From the NCBI GenBank assembly GCA_913057245.1, contig CAJXNH010000008.1, positions 53,092 to 117,091 on the forward strand: 64,000 nucleotides of DNA, in the 5' to 3' direction. The position numbers and the translations under genes were made by a program. This document shows, one piece after another, positions 23,695 through 32,915 of this stretch. Within the stretch, counting starts at the first letter, position 1. Every line of letters starts with the position of its first letter. The notes beneath the pieces are model-generated. The model worked only from the letters and a program-made list of their open reading frames with translations. It was not told the DNA's origin and made no database searches. The DNA comes from an uncultured Phaeodactylibacter sp. GTDB lineage: Bacteria > Bacteroidota > Bacteroidia > Chitinophagales > Saprospiraceae.

Positions 23695-25152
23695 TCAGTA
23701 ATCCCGGAATACCCGGCTGGCATTACGGTTGAAGTTGTCCATCACATCGGTGCCGCCGAAGGGGTCATTGCCGTTGAGCTCGTTGGCGGGCGCATCGCGG
23801 TAAAGCTCTCTGAGCCAGCCCGGATTATTGCGCTCGCCAATGGCAGTGGAGTGGAGCAAGACGTAGTCGCCCGGAGAAAGGGACGGGTTGTAGAAAACGA
23901 ACTTCACGTTATTCTGATTGGTGTACGGGAATTCGTAATAGGTCCAAATCTCGTAGGGTGGGGCAGAGGGCTCCTGATCGCGCATCTCCATATCATCAGG
24001 CTGGCCGTATTTGAGGTAGTAATAGCCTCGGTCGGTCTCAAAGCCGTGGCGGAAGCCGGAGTCGTACAATTGGTCGACGGCACGGGCGACTTCCATATAC
24101 TTATCATAAGCCGCTTTGGGATTGTTGGGAGATTGCCCCGCCCAGTAACTGAACAGGTAAAGGCGCTGTCTTTCCAGGTCTTCTTTTTTGATCATAGTAT
24201 TGACCGTTTCCACATCGTTTTGTGGCATTTTGGGGGTCAGGGCGCGCAGGCTGTACTCGAGTTCCTCGGCATCCAGCATCTGAACGAATTCCTCTTGGAC
24301 ATCGAAGTCCACCATTTCGATGGGGGCCTCCTCCAGGAATGGGTTGCTGCGCTGGAAAAAGACGGTCTTACTGCTCAGGAGCCCTTTGGTGCGGTCACGG
24401 ACTTCCACAATCAGGTTGTAATTGCCGGAGGGTAGCTCTGTGATGTCCATGCCAATAAGTACAGGGACAATGGGGGCGGGTTTCTGCCGTTTATGTCCGA
24501 TCATGATGGGTTTGGCGTTTTCTTTGTTGGCAGGCTCCACGGAGTAGCTGACGAGGTAGTCCTCACCCAGGGCTTGCTCAGAATTGTAAACTTCATTGTA
24601 AAAAATCAGGCGGGAAGCATGCCGGCTATAGAAGTTAAAAGGCAGGGGCTCCATTTTGATACCGTTCTTGACAAACATGTTATTTTGTCCGGGCTCGGCT
24701 TTTGTGTAGCTGGAAAGCAGGGTCAGCCCCGACTGGCAAATTTCAGTTTCAGGAAAGCCAATGCTGAAGTCGGTATTGTATTCTTTGGCATTGCCTTCCT
24801 CATTGAGGTCAGAAACGGCGACCACGAGGTTATAATCGCCCGGCTCAAGGGCAAAACGCTTGAGGTCTATAAAGTCAATACGGTTTTTAGTCAGCGGGCT
24901 GTTGAGGGCGTATTTGTCAAACTTGACGATTTCCTCCCCCTGCTTAAAGAGGATCACCACTTCCACGTTGGCCTGGTACAAGCTATCGGGCATTTCTTTG
25001 AAGGCGACCGTTTGCCCTGCGATGTGCAGGTAAACTTCGATGTAAGGGTTATCCGGCGTCTTGAAAGTCGCAAAAGAGACACTTGCGTCTATTGCAAAGA
25101 GCCCGAGCGCGAAGCACAGGCTGGTGATCATAGTTAGGACAAACTTTTTCAT
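23695..25152 (-). CDS. GWxTD domain-containing protein
   Basis: 485 residues with a signal peptide (MKKFVLTMITSLCFALGLFA). N-terminal beta-rich regions (about 25-300) contain PSGNYNLIVEVRD-like strands. The C-terminal GWxTD-type domain covers about 340-460: a helical YWAGQSPNNPKAAYDKYMEV segment, then HGFETDRGYYYLKYGQPDDM where the ETDRGYYYLKYG stretch corresponds to the family signature, and PYEIWTYY. GWxTD proteins occur in Bacteroidota and relatives and have no assigned function. A hairpin terminator follows. The tail ends VFRDY. Confidence 0.88.
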   Translation of the reverse strand: MKKFVLTMITSLCFALGLFAIDASVSFATFKTPDNPYIEVYLHIAGQTVAFKEMPDSLYQANVEVVILFKQGEEIVKFDKYALNSPLTKNRIDFIDLKRFALEPGDYNLVVAVSDLNEEGNAKEYNTDFSIGFPETEICQSGLTLLSSYTKAEPGQNNMFVKNGIKMEPLPFNFYSRHASRLIFYNEVYNSEQALGEDYLVSYSVEPANKENAKPIMIGHKRQKPAPIVPVLIGMDITELPSGNYNLIVEVRDRTKGLLSSKTVFFQRSNPFLEEAPIEMVDFDVQEEFVQMLDAEELEYSLRALTPKMPQNDVETVNTMIKKEDLERQRLYLFSYWAGQSPNNPKAAYDKYMEVARAVDQLYDSGFRHGFETDRGYYYLKYGQPDDMEMRDQEPSAPPYEIWTYYEFPYTNQNNVKFVFYNPSLSPGDYVLLHSTAIGERNNPGWLRELYRDAPANELNGNDPFGGTDVMDNFNRNASRVFRDY

Positions 25153-25360
25153 GGTATCGCATTTGAGTCTTACAACTTACAATAAAGATAGCAGTTCCGC
25201 CAGCCTACGGGCGGGAAAAACGGGTGAATGTCAGCCCGGCGTTCGTAATTGCGGCTCTTAAACTCCCGAATGAAGGATTGCCCCTGAATAAAAAGCAGTA
25301 AAACAGGAAAAGTTGTATTTTGGTAATCATCAATTACGTTGCTTCAAAAAATAGCCCTTC

Positions 25361-25957
25361 ATGCCATTCAGGTCCACCAGAAATCGGGGATTAGAGCAGG
25401 TCTTGTTCGTTTTGGCCTCTGTATTTTTAGTCTTTCAGTCTTTCGGGCTGTTGTCCGGGATGGACTATTACGCAGAAATCAGCTTTTGGCCGGCGGTTTT
25501 TCTGGCGTGGGTGATCAATATGTTTGTAACCGGCATATTTGCATTTGCCGGTTTTGCGCTGCCTACGCACCGGCTGCTTCCCGCTCGTTACTATGAGATT
25601 GCCAATCCTGCTCAGCTGAAATGGTTTTATCGGGTCTTCGGGGTGGAGCGGTTTAGAAAGTTACTTTTGGCTACGCTTTGGCGAAGTAAGGCGCAGCAAC
25701 AAAAGTATTTTAATGGCCGGCCCGATGGGCTCGACCACTTGGCTGAGCAGTCCCAAAAGTCAGAATTCGGGCATCTTCTCCCTTTTCTGATCCTGACGGT
25801 GATTGGTATCTATATTGTTTTTTTTGTTCAGCCTGTGTTAGGCGGGCTGTGCCTGTTCATCAATATTTTGGGCAATTTCTATCCGGTTTTGCTACAGCGG
25901 CACCACCGGATGCGGCTGCAGCGGATAGCCGCTATCAGAACAAGGGCTCGTGCATGA
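25361..25957 (+). CDS. Membrane protein resembling the CrtO acyltransferase family
   Basis: 198 residues with four likely membrane segments. The conserved-looking regions ARYYEIANPAQLKWFYR, VERFRKLLLATLWR and the C-terminal INILGNFYPVLLQRHHRMRLQRI recall glycosyl-diaponeurosporenoate acyltransferase (CrtO), which shares an E-RF-K-LLW pattern and an N-x-P-QR-R-R-RL end. No carotenoid genes are nearby, so the role is open. Its 3' end overlaps the convergent YjjX-like gene by 23 bases. Confidence 0.6.
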   Translation: MPFRSTRNRGLEQVLFVLASVFLVFQSFGLLSGMDYYAEISFWPAVFLAWVINMFVTGIFAFAGFALPTHRLLPARYYEIANPAQLKWFYRVFGVERFRKLLLATLWRSKAQQQKYFNGRPDGLDHLAEQSQKSEFGHLLPFLILTVIGIYIVFFVQPVLGGLCLFINILGNFYPVLLQRHHRMRLQRIAAIRTRARA

Positions 25958-26471
25958 AGGGGATAAGGGCAAAAATCAGCGGTTGGATATACAGTGCTTC
26001 CCGGCTGACCAGTTCGTTAGTGAGCAGACCTACGGCACCGCCTTTGTGTTTGGTATTGTGCTCCTCAAAAAGGGCATCCATGACCGGACCCAGCTCTTCA
26101 CCGCCTTCAATAGCTGCCACTGCTGCACGTGGAAGTGGAAAGCTGGCGCTTCGGGTACTGTATTCCCGGCTATCCGTGCGTACACACATCCAGCCAAAGG
26201 CTTGAAGCCCTAACCCCTGTGCATCAGCCACACCACCTTCCAGCCCTACCCAAAAGTCGGCATGTGGTTTTTCCTGCTGTGCCCGCTGCGCCCTTTGCCG
26301 GGCACCGAGGAGGGTCTCCGCGTCTGTCATAGGCTGATCCCGTACACCCGAGGGGACATCCACTCCGGTGATGGAAATGGCCCAATCCGGGAAGGCTTGC
26401 TCAAAGGCTTGCCGGGCTGCTGCCTGCTTTACCGGATTGAGCGAGGCAACAATCACCTTTAATGAGGCCAT
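25935..26471 (-). CDS. Inosine/xanthosine triphosphatase (YjjX family)
   Basis: 178 residues, the family's usual length. N-terminal VIVASLNPVKQAAARQAF (the S-x-N-P-V-K nucleotide-binding signature), VPSGVRDQPMTDAET, FWVGLEGGV, and the C-terminal KGGAVGLLTNELVSREALY are all YjjX/NTPase hallmarks. It removes non-canonical ITP and XTP from the nucleotide pool. Nine bases separate it from the upstream lipoprotein gene. Cytoplasmic. Confidence 0.92.
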   Translation of the reverse strand: MASLKVIVASLNPVKQAAARQAFEQAFPDWAISITGVDVPSGVRDQPMTDAETLLGARQRAQRAQQEKPHADFWVGLEGGVADAQGLGLQAFGWMCVRTDSREYSTRSASFPLPRAAVAAIEGGEELGPVMDALFEEHNTKHKGGAVGLLTNELVSREALYIQPLIFALIPFMHEPLF

Positions 26472-26480
26472 AATGGTCTT

Positions 26481-26873
26481 CTATTCTTGATTAGGGATAG
26501 CCCGCAGCAGGTTGAATTGGAAGGGCGTGTTTCGAAGTTCAGTTTGCAGGACGAGTGTGCTGTCGGTGATGGAAGCAACGGTATATGCGATAATATTGCC
26601 ATCCTGGTTTTGCTCAATGCTTTGTCCGGAGATCTGATAAGCGCTTTCGCCCTTAGCAACCGGCAGATTGGTCCGCATAGTACCATCGGCGTCAAATTCG
26701 TAGTAAAGATCTGCCAGAGACCGGGTAGGCTCGCCATTGCGGCTCGCCTGCTGTAATTCCCACCTGCCAGGTAAAAGTTCCTGAATGTTCTGCGGCTCCT
26801 CGGCACAGGAGGCTAGCAACAGCATCAGGCCGATACAGAGCATAAAGGAGTTGGACATTCGCATAGAGTTCAT
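26481..26873 (-). CDS. Lipocalin-like lipoprotein
   Basis: About 130 residues. A signal peptide ends in the lipobox LLASC, so the mature protein is lipid-anchored. The mature part (IQELLPGRWELQQASRNGE, YEFDADGTMRTN, QISGQSIEQNQDG) is a small lipocalin-like beta-barrel typical of Bacteroidota. Nested starts exist at 26906, 26879 and 26873; the last gives a normal signal peptide. The domain resembles the C-terminus of the caspase-like protein at 21609. Confidence 0.8.
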   Translation of the reverse strand: MNSMRMSNSFMLCIGLMLLLASCAEEPQNIQELLPGRWELQQASRNGEPTRSLADLYYEFDADGTMRTNLPVAKGESAYQISGQSIEQNQDGNIIAYTVASITDSTLVLQTELRNTPFQFNLLRAIPNQE

Positions 26874-26894
26874 AGTCATCCAATGGTTTATTCG

Positions 26895-26902
26895 CAAAAG
26901 TA
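26895..26902 (-). promoter_or_regulatory. -7 element for the lipoprotein gene
   Basis: On the minus strand TACTTTTG, matching TAnnTTTG, 22 bases before the ATG at 26873. No clear upstream TTG at consensus distance. Confidence 0.35.
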
Positions 26903-27130
26903 CCAATTATTTTGAGCTGATCTTGAGAATCATGAGGCAAAATCAGTGCCCGCCATCTTAATGCCCGGCACACAATGGTTAGACGCTAAAAAACGGGCAG
27001 ATGTTTTGTGGCTGACGAATTAGTTCGTGAACGAACAGTTATTTGGAGAATGTTAATTTAATTCAGGAATATTCGTTTATTTTGAGCACCGTACAAATAA
27101 TTCAACCCGTCGCTGAAGAAATGATAATAC

Positions 27131-27628
27131 ATGGCTAAAGGAACTGAAATTGACGACCTGGACAGAAAGATCTTGTCTATCCTGATGCGGAACGCAAAGA
27201 AGCCCTATACCGACATCGCCAAGCAACTCTTTGTATCCGGTGGTACCATTCATGTGCGCATGAAAAAACTGGAAGATGCCGGCATCGTGAAAGGGTATCA
27301 TCTGGCAGTCGACCCCAGCAAGCTTGGGTACGATATTTCTGCATTTCTCGGAATTTATCTTGATAAAAGCTCGCTCTACGAGGATGTGGCCCGAGAACTT
27401 GCCAAAATTCCGGAAGTGGTAGCGGCTCACTATACTACCGGGTTGTATTCCATTTTTGCGACCATCGTTTGCCGGGATACCAAACACCTGCGGGATGTGC
27501 TGCATGATAAGGTGCAAAAGATCAACGGCATACAGCGGACCGAAACGTTTATCTCTCTTCAGGAAAGCATCAACCGGCCCATCCACATTACGGATGAGCC
27601 ATTCCTTGATGAAGAGGAGGAGCTGTAG
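27131..27628 (+). CDS. Lrp/AsnC-family transcriptional regulator
   Basis: 165 residues. N-terminal winged HTH (LDRKILSILMRNAKKPYTDI, GGTIHVRMKKLEDAGIV) and C-terminal RAM/ACT-like domain (about 75-150, FLGIYLDKSSLYEDVARELA, TTGLYSIFATIVCRD). Lrp proteins form ligand-responsive octamers, usually sensing amino acids. It stands alone, divergent from the lipoprotein gene and convergent with the T9SS protein gene 8 bases on. The ligand is not predictable. Confidence 0.92.
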   Translation: MAKGTEIDDLDRKILSILMRNAKKPYTDIAKQLFVSGGTIHVRMKKLEDAGIVKGYHLAVDPSKLGYDISAFLGIYLDKSSLYEDVARELAKIPEVVAAHYTTGLYSIFATIVCRDTKHLRDVLHDKVQKINGIQRTETFISLQESINRPIHITDEPFLDEEEEL

Positions 27629-27636
27629 GGTGCCGC

Positions 27637-30345
27637 TTACTGCATTAGCAGGACGTGCCCGCCAATCTTTTGCCGCGCTCCGGAGGTAAGCTCCAAAATA
27701 GCCATGTAAGTGTATACTCCGGTGCCCATCAATTGTCCGCGGAAGGTACCGTCCCATCCCAGCTGTTCCCGGTTAGGCGGGAAATTTTCATTTTCGAACA
27801 TCAGGCCTCCCCAGCGGTCGAAAACCCGGAAGACTAGTACTTTTTCTACCTGGGAAGTGTTAGCGTAGATATTTAGCCGGTCGTTGACCTGATCACCGTT
27901 GGGGGAGAAAGCGGTGGGGACATAGATATCCACCGACTCATCAATCGTGAGTGCAATCGTCAGCTCTGTGGAACAGCCATAGAGGTCAACCACACGTAAC
28001 GTATAAGTTGCGGGTTGAGTAATTTGGACGGCAGGGAAGGGGCAGTCTGTACAGCTCAAACCGTTAGCCGGCGACCAACGAATACTTGAAATCAGATTGA
28101 AAGGTATATTGTATTGAGGCTGTAGCGTATCTGCCAGGCCTAATTTTAATTCCATCATCGCCGGAAGGTCTGCAATGCGTTCATAAACGGCCGGCCAAAG
28201 GATGGTCTGTTCCACTTCACAGCCCATGACGTCCTGAATCGTGATTAGATATTGCTCGCCCGGCGAAAGTTGGTCCAGAAGCTCAGCGCCGCCAAACGTG
28301 CCGCCATTAATGGCATACTGATAGGGCGGTGTGCCACCGGTCGCAGTGGCTCGGATCGAACCGGAGCTAATGGATGCACAATCGAATTGCAAGGGCTCAA
28401 GGGGCGGCGGGGCGCTGATTTCGAAGGTTGCTTCCTTTTCACAACCACTACCATCTGTAACGATAATGGTGTAAGCGCCCGGGCTTAGCTGTTCTCTTTC
28501 CAAATCAGGCTCGGGCGTATCCAGCCAGAACCAGTCATAGGGGGGCGTACCTCCACCAAGGCTTACTTCGAGCCGGCCATCGGTTTCAGCAGAGCAGGAA
28601 GCGTTGGTGGCCTCGGCAGTGATCGTAATGGCACCTACTTCCACCCACGCACTGCCGCTGACTTCGCCATCGCAGCTTGAATCTGCCACCCGGATCAATT
28701 GATGAGCGCCCTGCAAAGTAGTGGGCAGCAGGTAGGGAGACTGTTGGATGTTATTCACCTGAAAAGGTTCACCTGCCACTTCATACGTTATGGACCAGGG
28801 CGGGCTGCCCTCAAGGCTAACGGTCAGCCATGCGGTATCACCAGCACAAATGCGCTCCTCCCCACTGATAAAAGCGGTAGGGGGGAGTGTGGGGTAAGTA
28901 CTGGCAGAGTCTGTTGCCATATTGCCACAGGCATCGGTTACGGTCAGATAATAAAGAGAGGGGCCATCTCCTGATACCGTGATCGTGCTACTGTTTTCAC
29001 CGGTGCTCCAGGCATAGGTGAAGGCGTCTGTGCCGCCGCTTATTTCTGCCGACATTGTATTGGTGCCCCCCTCGCATACAGTAACATCCGCAACAGACAG
29101 CTCAAAGGCAGGGCTGTCTGTGATGTACATCGTGGTGGAGTCCGCATAGCAGGCGCAGGGAATATCGAGCTTGAGGTCAATCTGCTCAAGGGGTTCTTCC
29201 AGTCCGTCATTGATCAGGTCAACGGGCAGGGTGGCATAATTTTGAAAAGCCGGAATGGTGATGTTGCCCGGCAAAACAGGGAAGTCGATGCCTTCCTCGG
29301 CCGTGCTGCTGCTGCTAATCAGGTAATTGACAGAAAGCGGAGCTGTATTGTCCGAACCCGGGGCTCTTTCAAAAATAAAGTAATTGCCGGGGCACCCTTC
29401 CAGAGCCGGGGCCTGTGCAGTAATCCCTGTGCCTGCGCTCACCTGCACTTCGCCCCCCAGGTTAAAGCTTTCTGCCTCCAGAAAAACTGCCGAATCAAAA
29501 TAATAATCCCCTACATCCGAAACGACCAGCCGGATATGGTAGGTCTCGCAGGGGATCAGGTTCAGAATGGCGGTGAGTTTTGTGGTAAATCCATCGTACT
29601 CAATAAACGGATGGTAAGTGCCTGATGGAGGCGGAAGGTCGCAGATGATAGCATCTGTGGAAATCTCATTATGCACGTAAAGGTGGGCATTATCCTGGTA
29701 GTTAACTGAGTTAATGGTTACGTAGTCTGATGTGCCGGGCAGAATTGCGACATTCTCGGCGCCATTCGTGAAGCTGCCGTTTATGCCCGGGCCGGAAATA
29801 AAAAAACCAAAAACGTCATTATAGATACTCCCCACAAATTCACAGTATTCTTCAGAAGCGAAAACATAGCGAAAGGCTACAACAGAGTCGAGCGGCATAA
29901 AATCAAACTCGATGCCCACCGCGTCCTTAACCTGCCCGGTCGCCATGATATTAAGGTCCGGGTCACCGGAAGCATCTTCAAAGGTGCCGGATAAATCAGT
30001 ATAGTCGTTGGGGCCATGTGCATTTTCAATGGGGCCGGTGGAGAGGATGACGCCCCGTTCCATGCCTATACTGCTGCTGCCTTGTTCAAAGTACCCAATA
30101 CCTTCTGCGTGGCCTATCGCCTGTATGTTGGTAATGGTATTGCAGGCGCCATCCACGAAGATGTCCTGCACCAATGCTTCAACGGTGTAAGTGTTGTCGG
30201 TGACAATACTACCGGTAGGCAGGGCATAGCGGTAGCGCTCAGACCGGGGGCTTCCAGCGAGTGTAAGCAGTACCAAAATCGTCCAAAGGCTAATGTTCGC
30301 CAACCTGCACATGTTATTGTAGGTCTTGGATATATTTATTTGCAT
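27637..30345 (-). CDS. Choice-of-anchor-L surface protein with T9SS type B sorting domain
   Basis: About 902 residues from ATG 30345. The hydrophobic segment SLWTILVLLTLAG serves as a signal sequence. A choice-of-anchor-L domain follows (about 40-300: GVILSTGPIENAHGPND, VAFRYVFASEEYCEFVG, DVFGFFISGPGING). Then come Ig/SprB-type repeats (GGTDAFTYAWSTGEN, GGTPPYDWFWL...LSPGAYTIIVTD, GGTPPYQYAING) and a gliding-motility-associated C-terminal domain in the last 90 residues (PTAFSPNGDQVNDRLN, VFRVFDRWGGLMF). Secreted by T9SS and surface bound; likely adhesion or gliding. Choice-of-anchor domains pair with various C-terminal sorting tails. Confidence 0.9.
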   Translation of the reverse strand: MQINISKTYNNMCRLANISLWTILVLLTLAGSPRSERYRYALPTGSIVTDNTYTVEALVQDIFVDGACNTITNIQAIGHAEGIGYFEQGSSSIGMERGVILSTGPIENAHGPNDYTDLSGTFEDASGDPDLNIMATGQVKDAVGIEFDFMPLDSVVAFRYVFASEEYCEFVGSIYNDVFGFFISGPGINGSFTNGAENVAILPGTSDYVTINSVNYQDNAHLYVHNEISTDAIICDLPPPSGTYHPFIEYDGFTTKLTAILNLIPCETYHIRLVVSDVGDYYFDSAVFLEAESFNLGGEVQVSAGTGITAQAPALEGCPGNYFIFERAPGSDNTAPLSVNYLISSSSTAEEGIDFPVLPGNITIPAFQNYATLPVDLINDGLEEPLEQIDLKLDIPCACYADSTTMYITDSPAFELSVADVTVCEGGTNTMSAEISGGTDAFTYAWSTGENSSTITVSGDGPSLYYLTVTDACGNMATDSASTYPTLPPTAFISGEERICAGDTAWLTVSLEGSPPWSITYEVAGEPFQVNNIQQSPYLLPTTLQGAHQLIRVADSSCDGEVSGSAWVEVGAITITAEATNASCSAETDGRLEVSLGGGTPPYDWFWLDTPEPDLEREQLSPGAYTIIVTDGSGCEKEATFEISAPPPLEPLQFDCASISSGSIRATATGGTPPYQYAINGGTFGGAELLDQLSPGEQYLITIQDVMGCEVEQTILWPAVYERIADLPAMMELKLGLADTLQPQYNIPFNLISSIRWSPANGLSCTDCPFPAVQITQPATYTLRVVDLYGCSTELTIALTIDESVDIYVPTAFSPNGDQVNDRLNIYANTSQVEKVLVFRVFDRWGGLMFENENFPPNREQLGWDGTFRGQLMGTGVYTYMAILELTSGARQKIGGHVLLMQ

Positions 30346-30372
30346 GATCGGTCTCCGATATGAAGCCTGCTG

Positions 30373-30380
30373 CAAATTTA
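30373..30380 (-). promoter_or_regulatory. -7 element for the choice-of-anchor-L gene
   Basis: TAAATTTG on the minus strand, 27 bases before the ATG. The nearest upstream TTG is about 30 bases away, longer than usual. Confidence 0.35.
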
Positions 30381-30551
30381 ATAACGGAAAAATACATAAA
30401 ATAAACGGATCAATTTCGACAGGTAGAAAGGGGGTGGGTTTCAGGGATAAGCAGATCCTAAAGGTAGGCTTAATTTAGGGATATTGATATGTAATTCCTG
30501 GTTAATTTGTGACGCGATAAACTTCATAATGGTTTTGATGCCGGTATAAGC

Positions 30552-30582
30552 TTGAACAATCCAACTAAATGCCTTACCTTTG
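30552..30582 (+). promoter_or_regulatory. Consensus promoter of rpsP
   Basis: TTG at 30552-30554, a 20-base spacer, TACCTTTG at 30575-30582. Transcription should start near 30588, giving a leader of about 70 bases before the rpsP ATG. The rest of the 30346-30551 gap shows no gene. Confidence 0.7.
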
Positions 30583-30656
30583 CACCCGTTAAAAACCCGT
30601 TGCTTGATTTTCAAGTTACGCGGGTATGTTTTCACCACAATAATTTTAACAAGCCA

Positions 30657-31235
30657 ATGGCAGTTAAGATGCGTTTACAAAGGAAGGGCCGCCGCAAGCG
30701 TCCTTTCTACCACATCGTTGTCGCAGACGGACGCGCACCGCGCGATGGTCGCTTCATCGAACGACTGGGTTCTTACAACCCGATGACTAAGCCTGCGACG
30801 ATTGAGATCGACCGGGACAAAGCTTTTGATTGGTTGCAAAAGGGTGCACAGCCTACGGACACCGTACGTGCCATCCTGCGCTTCAAAGGCGTGTATTACA
30901 AGCGCCACCTGATGCGCGGAGTTGCTAAAGGTGCCCTCACAGAGGAGCAAGCTGAAGCGAAGTATCAGGAGTGGATTGATGCGAAGGAGTCCAAAATTGC
31001 GGCCCGCTTTGAGCAAACCGCTGCTGAGCGAGCAGATTTGCTGGCTAAGCTTTCTGGTACGCCTCCACCTCCTCCCGCTCCGGAACCAGAAGAAGAGGAA
31101 GCGCCGGCTGAGGAAGCAGGAGCTGCTGAAGGGGAAACCGAAGCTGCTGCTGAGGAGACACCTGCTGAGGAGCCTGCTGCTGAAGAAGCAGCCGCTGAAG
31201 AGCAGCCTGCTGAAGAAGAGAAAAAAGAAGATTAA
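30657..31235 (+). CDS. rpsP: 30S ribosomal protein S16 with acidic C-terminal extension
   Basis: 192 residues; typical bacterial S16 is 80-90. The core (1-82) is standard: [40 protein letters not shown]. It is followed by a helical linker ([20 protein letters not shown]) and a low-complexity Ala/Glu/Pro tail (about 125-192). Long tails are common on Bacteroidota S16. The start is the ATG before AVKM. The usual partners rimM and trmD do not follow; the next gene is of unknown function, so rpsP seems to be a single-gene unit ended by a hairpin. Confidence 0.95.
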   Translation: MAVKMRLQRKGRRKRPFYHIVVADGRAPRDGRFIERLGSYNPMTKPATIEIDRDKAFDWLQKGAQPTDTVRAILRFKGVYYKRHLMRGVAKGALTEEQAEAKYQEWIDAKESKIAARFEQTAAERADLLAKLSGTPPPPPAPEPEEEEAPAEEAGAAEGETEAAAEETPAEEPAAEEAAAEEQPAEEEKKED

Positions 31236-31260
31236 TCTTGATTTTTCCTCAAGGATAAAA

Positions 31261-31295
31261 CAAGAGGGTTTGCCGGATACCGGTAAACCCTCTTG
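31261..31295 (+). terminator. Hairpin downstream of rpsP
   Basis: CAAGAGGGTTT-CCGG / CCGG-AAACCCTCTTG arms with an ATA loop, a very stable 16-bp stem with one mismatch. Only a short T stretch (CCATTTT) follows, so termination may be partial. Confidence 0.55.
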
Positions 31296-31408
31296 CCATT
31301 TTAAGACTGATGTGGATAATATTCCCAGGAAAGCTTTGCGCTTTATCGTACATTAGGCTATATTTGCAATTCAAAACCAAGGCAATACTTTAATTCTATA
31401 ATATCTGA

Positions 31409-31447
31409 CCTGGTAGTGCATTAATTTGCACTATCAGGTTTGTTTTT
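31409..31447 (+). promoter_or_regulatory. Palindrome with T-tract in the leader of the 31461 gene
   Basis: CCTGGTAGTGCA (31409-31420), TTAATT, TGCACTATCAGG (31427-31438), one mismatch, followed by TTTGTTTTT. It sits 14 bases before a start codon and contains a near -7 box (TTAATTTG). It could be an operator, an attenuator, or the real terminator of rpsP. Confidence 0.45.
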
Positions 31448-31460
31448 AAAATATACATTC

Positions 31461-32855
31461 ATGCAAGCGTTAGCCGAAGCGTATAAAACCAAACTGGAAG
31501 CACTGGGCACTGAGATTCAGGAGTCTGAAGAACTGCAAGCCTACCTTGAAGAGGAAGAAGAAGAGCAGTATATGCAGCTCAAGGAAATGTTCGAGCCTCG
31601 CATCGGAATAGTCTATGATGAAGTGGCGGGAGCGCATCCACTGCAGCTGATCGCTCTCGAAACCCACCTTTTGCAACCCGAATTTGAGGGGCTTTACCTG
31701 CCTAAGATTCTTGGCTTTACCGTTCTGCGCGGAGAAGTGGACCTTGCCCGTATGAAGTACACCCGCACACAGGAGCACTTCAAGGAGGTGCTGATGGCGA
31801 TCTGTAATTCCGCTAATTTTGACCTGCTGCGTAAGCGGATCGGGCAGTCTATCCAAATGGGCTTCGCGCTGAGCAGCGATATTTGGGTAACGAATCTGAT
31901 TAACGAAGTGGACAATAAGCGGGTCCGTTATTTCCTGCAGGGACAAAAGCTCGACCGTTACCGGGTACTGGAAGAGCGCGTCAGGGGGTATCAGCGCTAT
32001 CAGCGACAGTTCCGAAGTGAGAACTTCATGTCTGCAGAATTCCCGCAGGCGTTGTCCGATCTGAAAACGCTTTACTCTCCGCTCAAGCGATTCCTGCTTT
32101 ACCGCGTGGATGGCAATTACGATAACAGCAGCATCATACCCCACCTGCGCAGTTTTGTGGAGCATAAAGACTTTAAGGGTCACCGCGAACATCTGGAGGT
32201 CCTGGTGCTTTATGCTTCTTTCTTTGAGCTGGAAGGAGATGATCTTGACCATCTGCGGAAGCATTTCAACGAGGTACGTAAAAGCATGGACGACTTTCAG
32301 GAACAATACCTCGAATACCTGCTGGAGCTGCACCTGAAAGAGGAGGTGGTTATTGACCCAGATGCGGATAAGCGTATTTCCTCAGTGATAGACCACAAGG
32401 TGAAAGACGATTTGTCTAAATATTACGATTTGCTGGACGAGGTGCATAGCAAAGGCTATACCACAGACGAAGCCCAGGAGGCCGTAAAGGCGTTCTATAC
32501 CCAATATCAGGGGCTTAGCAATATCAATGAGTGCCTTCGGCAGACTATTTACGGTTATTTCCACCGCCTGATCAGTAACCTCGAGGAAACCGACTACCCG
32601 GAACTGTTTGAGATTTCCAAGCTCTACCCGGTCTACATGAATATTTTCGCCAATCAGCAGTTCAATCAACAGCTCAAGGAGCTGAGCCTGGAATACGTGG
32701 GCAAGCTGCTGAAAAAGTATACCGACAAGCGCGGAAAGGACTATCAGGATATCAAGAAGTTTGTTACAACGACCTTCCAGGATCTTGGCTTCCTAAAGGA
32801 AAAAGAAGTCGTGGAGATGTTTAAGACCCGCCGCAAGCGGAAGAAAACGTCGTAG
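31461..32855 (+). CDS. Unknown helical cytoplasmic protein
   Basis: 464 residues from ATG 31461, with no signal peptide or membrane helix. The N-terminus is strongly acidic (EEEEEEQ around residue 32-37) and the C-terminus strongly basic (KTRRKRKKTS). Predicted to be almost wholly alpha-helical, with TPR-like stretches (YDLLDEVHSKGYTTDEAQEA). I recognise no named domain. A proper terminator follows at 32882. The position after rpsP is probably not an operon because of the intervening hairpins. Confidence 0.75.
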   Translation: MQALAEAYKTKLEALGTEIQESEELQAYLEEEEEEQYMQLKEMFEPRIGIVYDEVAGAHPLQLIALETHLLQPEFEGLYLPKILGFTVLRGEVDLARMKYTRTQEHFKEVLMAICNSANFDLLRKRIGQSIQMGFALSSDIWVTNLINEVDNKRVRYFLQGQKLDRYRVLEERVRGYQRYQRQFRSENFMSAEFPQALSDLKTLYSPLKRFLLYRVDGNYDNSSIIPHLRSFVEHKDFKGHREHLEVLVLYASFFELEGDDLDHLRKHFNEVRKSMDDFQEQYLEYLLELHLKEEVVIDPDADKRISSVIDHKVKDDLSKYYDLLDEVHSKGYTTDEAQEAVKAFYTQYQGLSNINECLRQTIYGYFHRLISNLEETDYPELFEISKLYPVYMNIFANQQFNQQLKELSLEYVGKLLKKYTDKRGKDYQDIKKFVTTTFQDLGFLKEKEVVEMFKTRRKRKKTS

Positions 32856-32881
32856 CACGGAAAATACAAATAGAACTCTAT

Positions 32882-32914
32882 AGCCCTTTGCCTTCCCGCG
32901 AAGGGCTTTTTTTG
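32882..32914 (+). terminator. Rho-independent terminator after the 31461 gene
   Basis: AGCCCTT (32882-32888) pairs with AAGGGCT (32901-32907), followed by TTTTTTG. Confidence 0.75.
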
Positions 32915-32915
32915 T

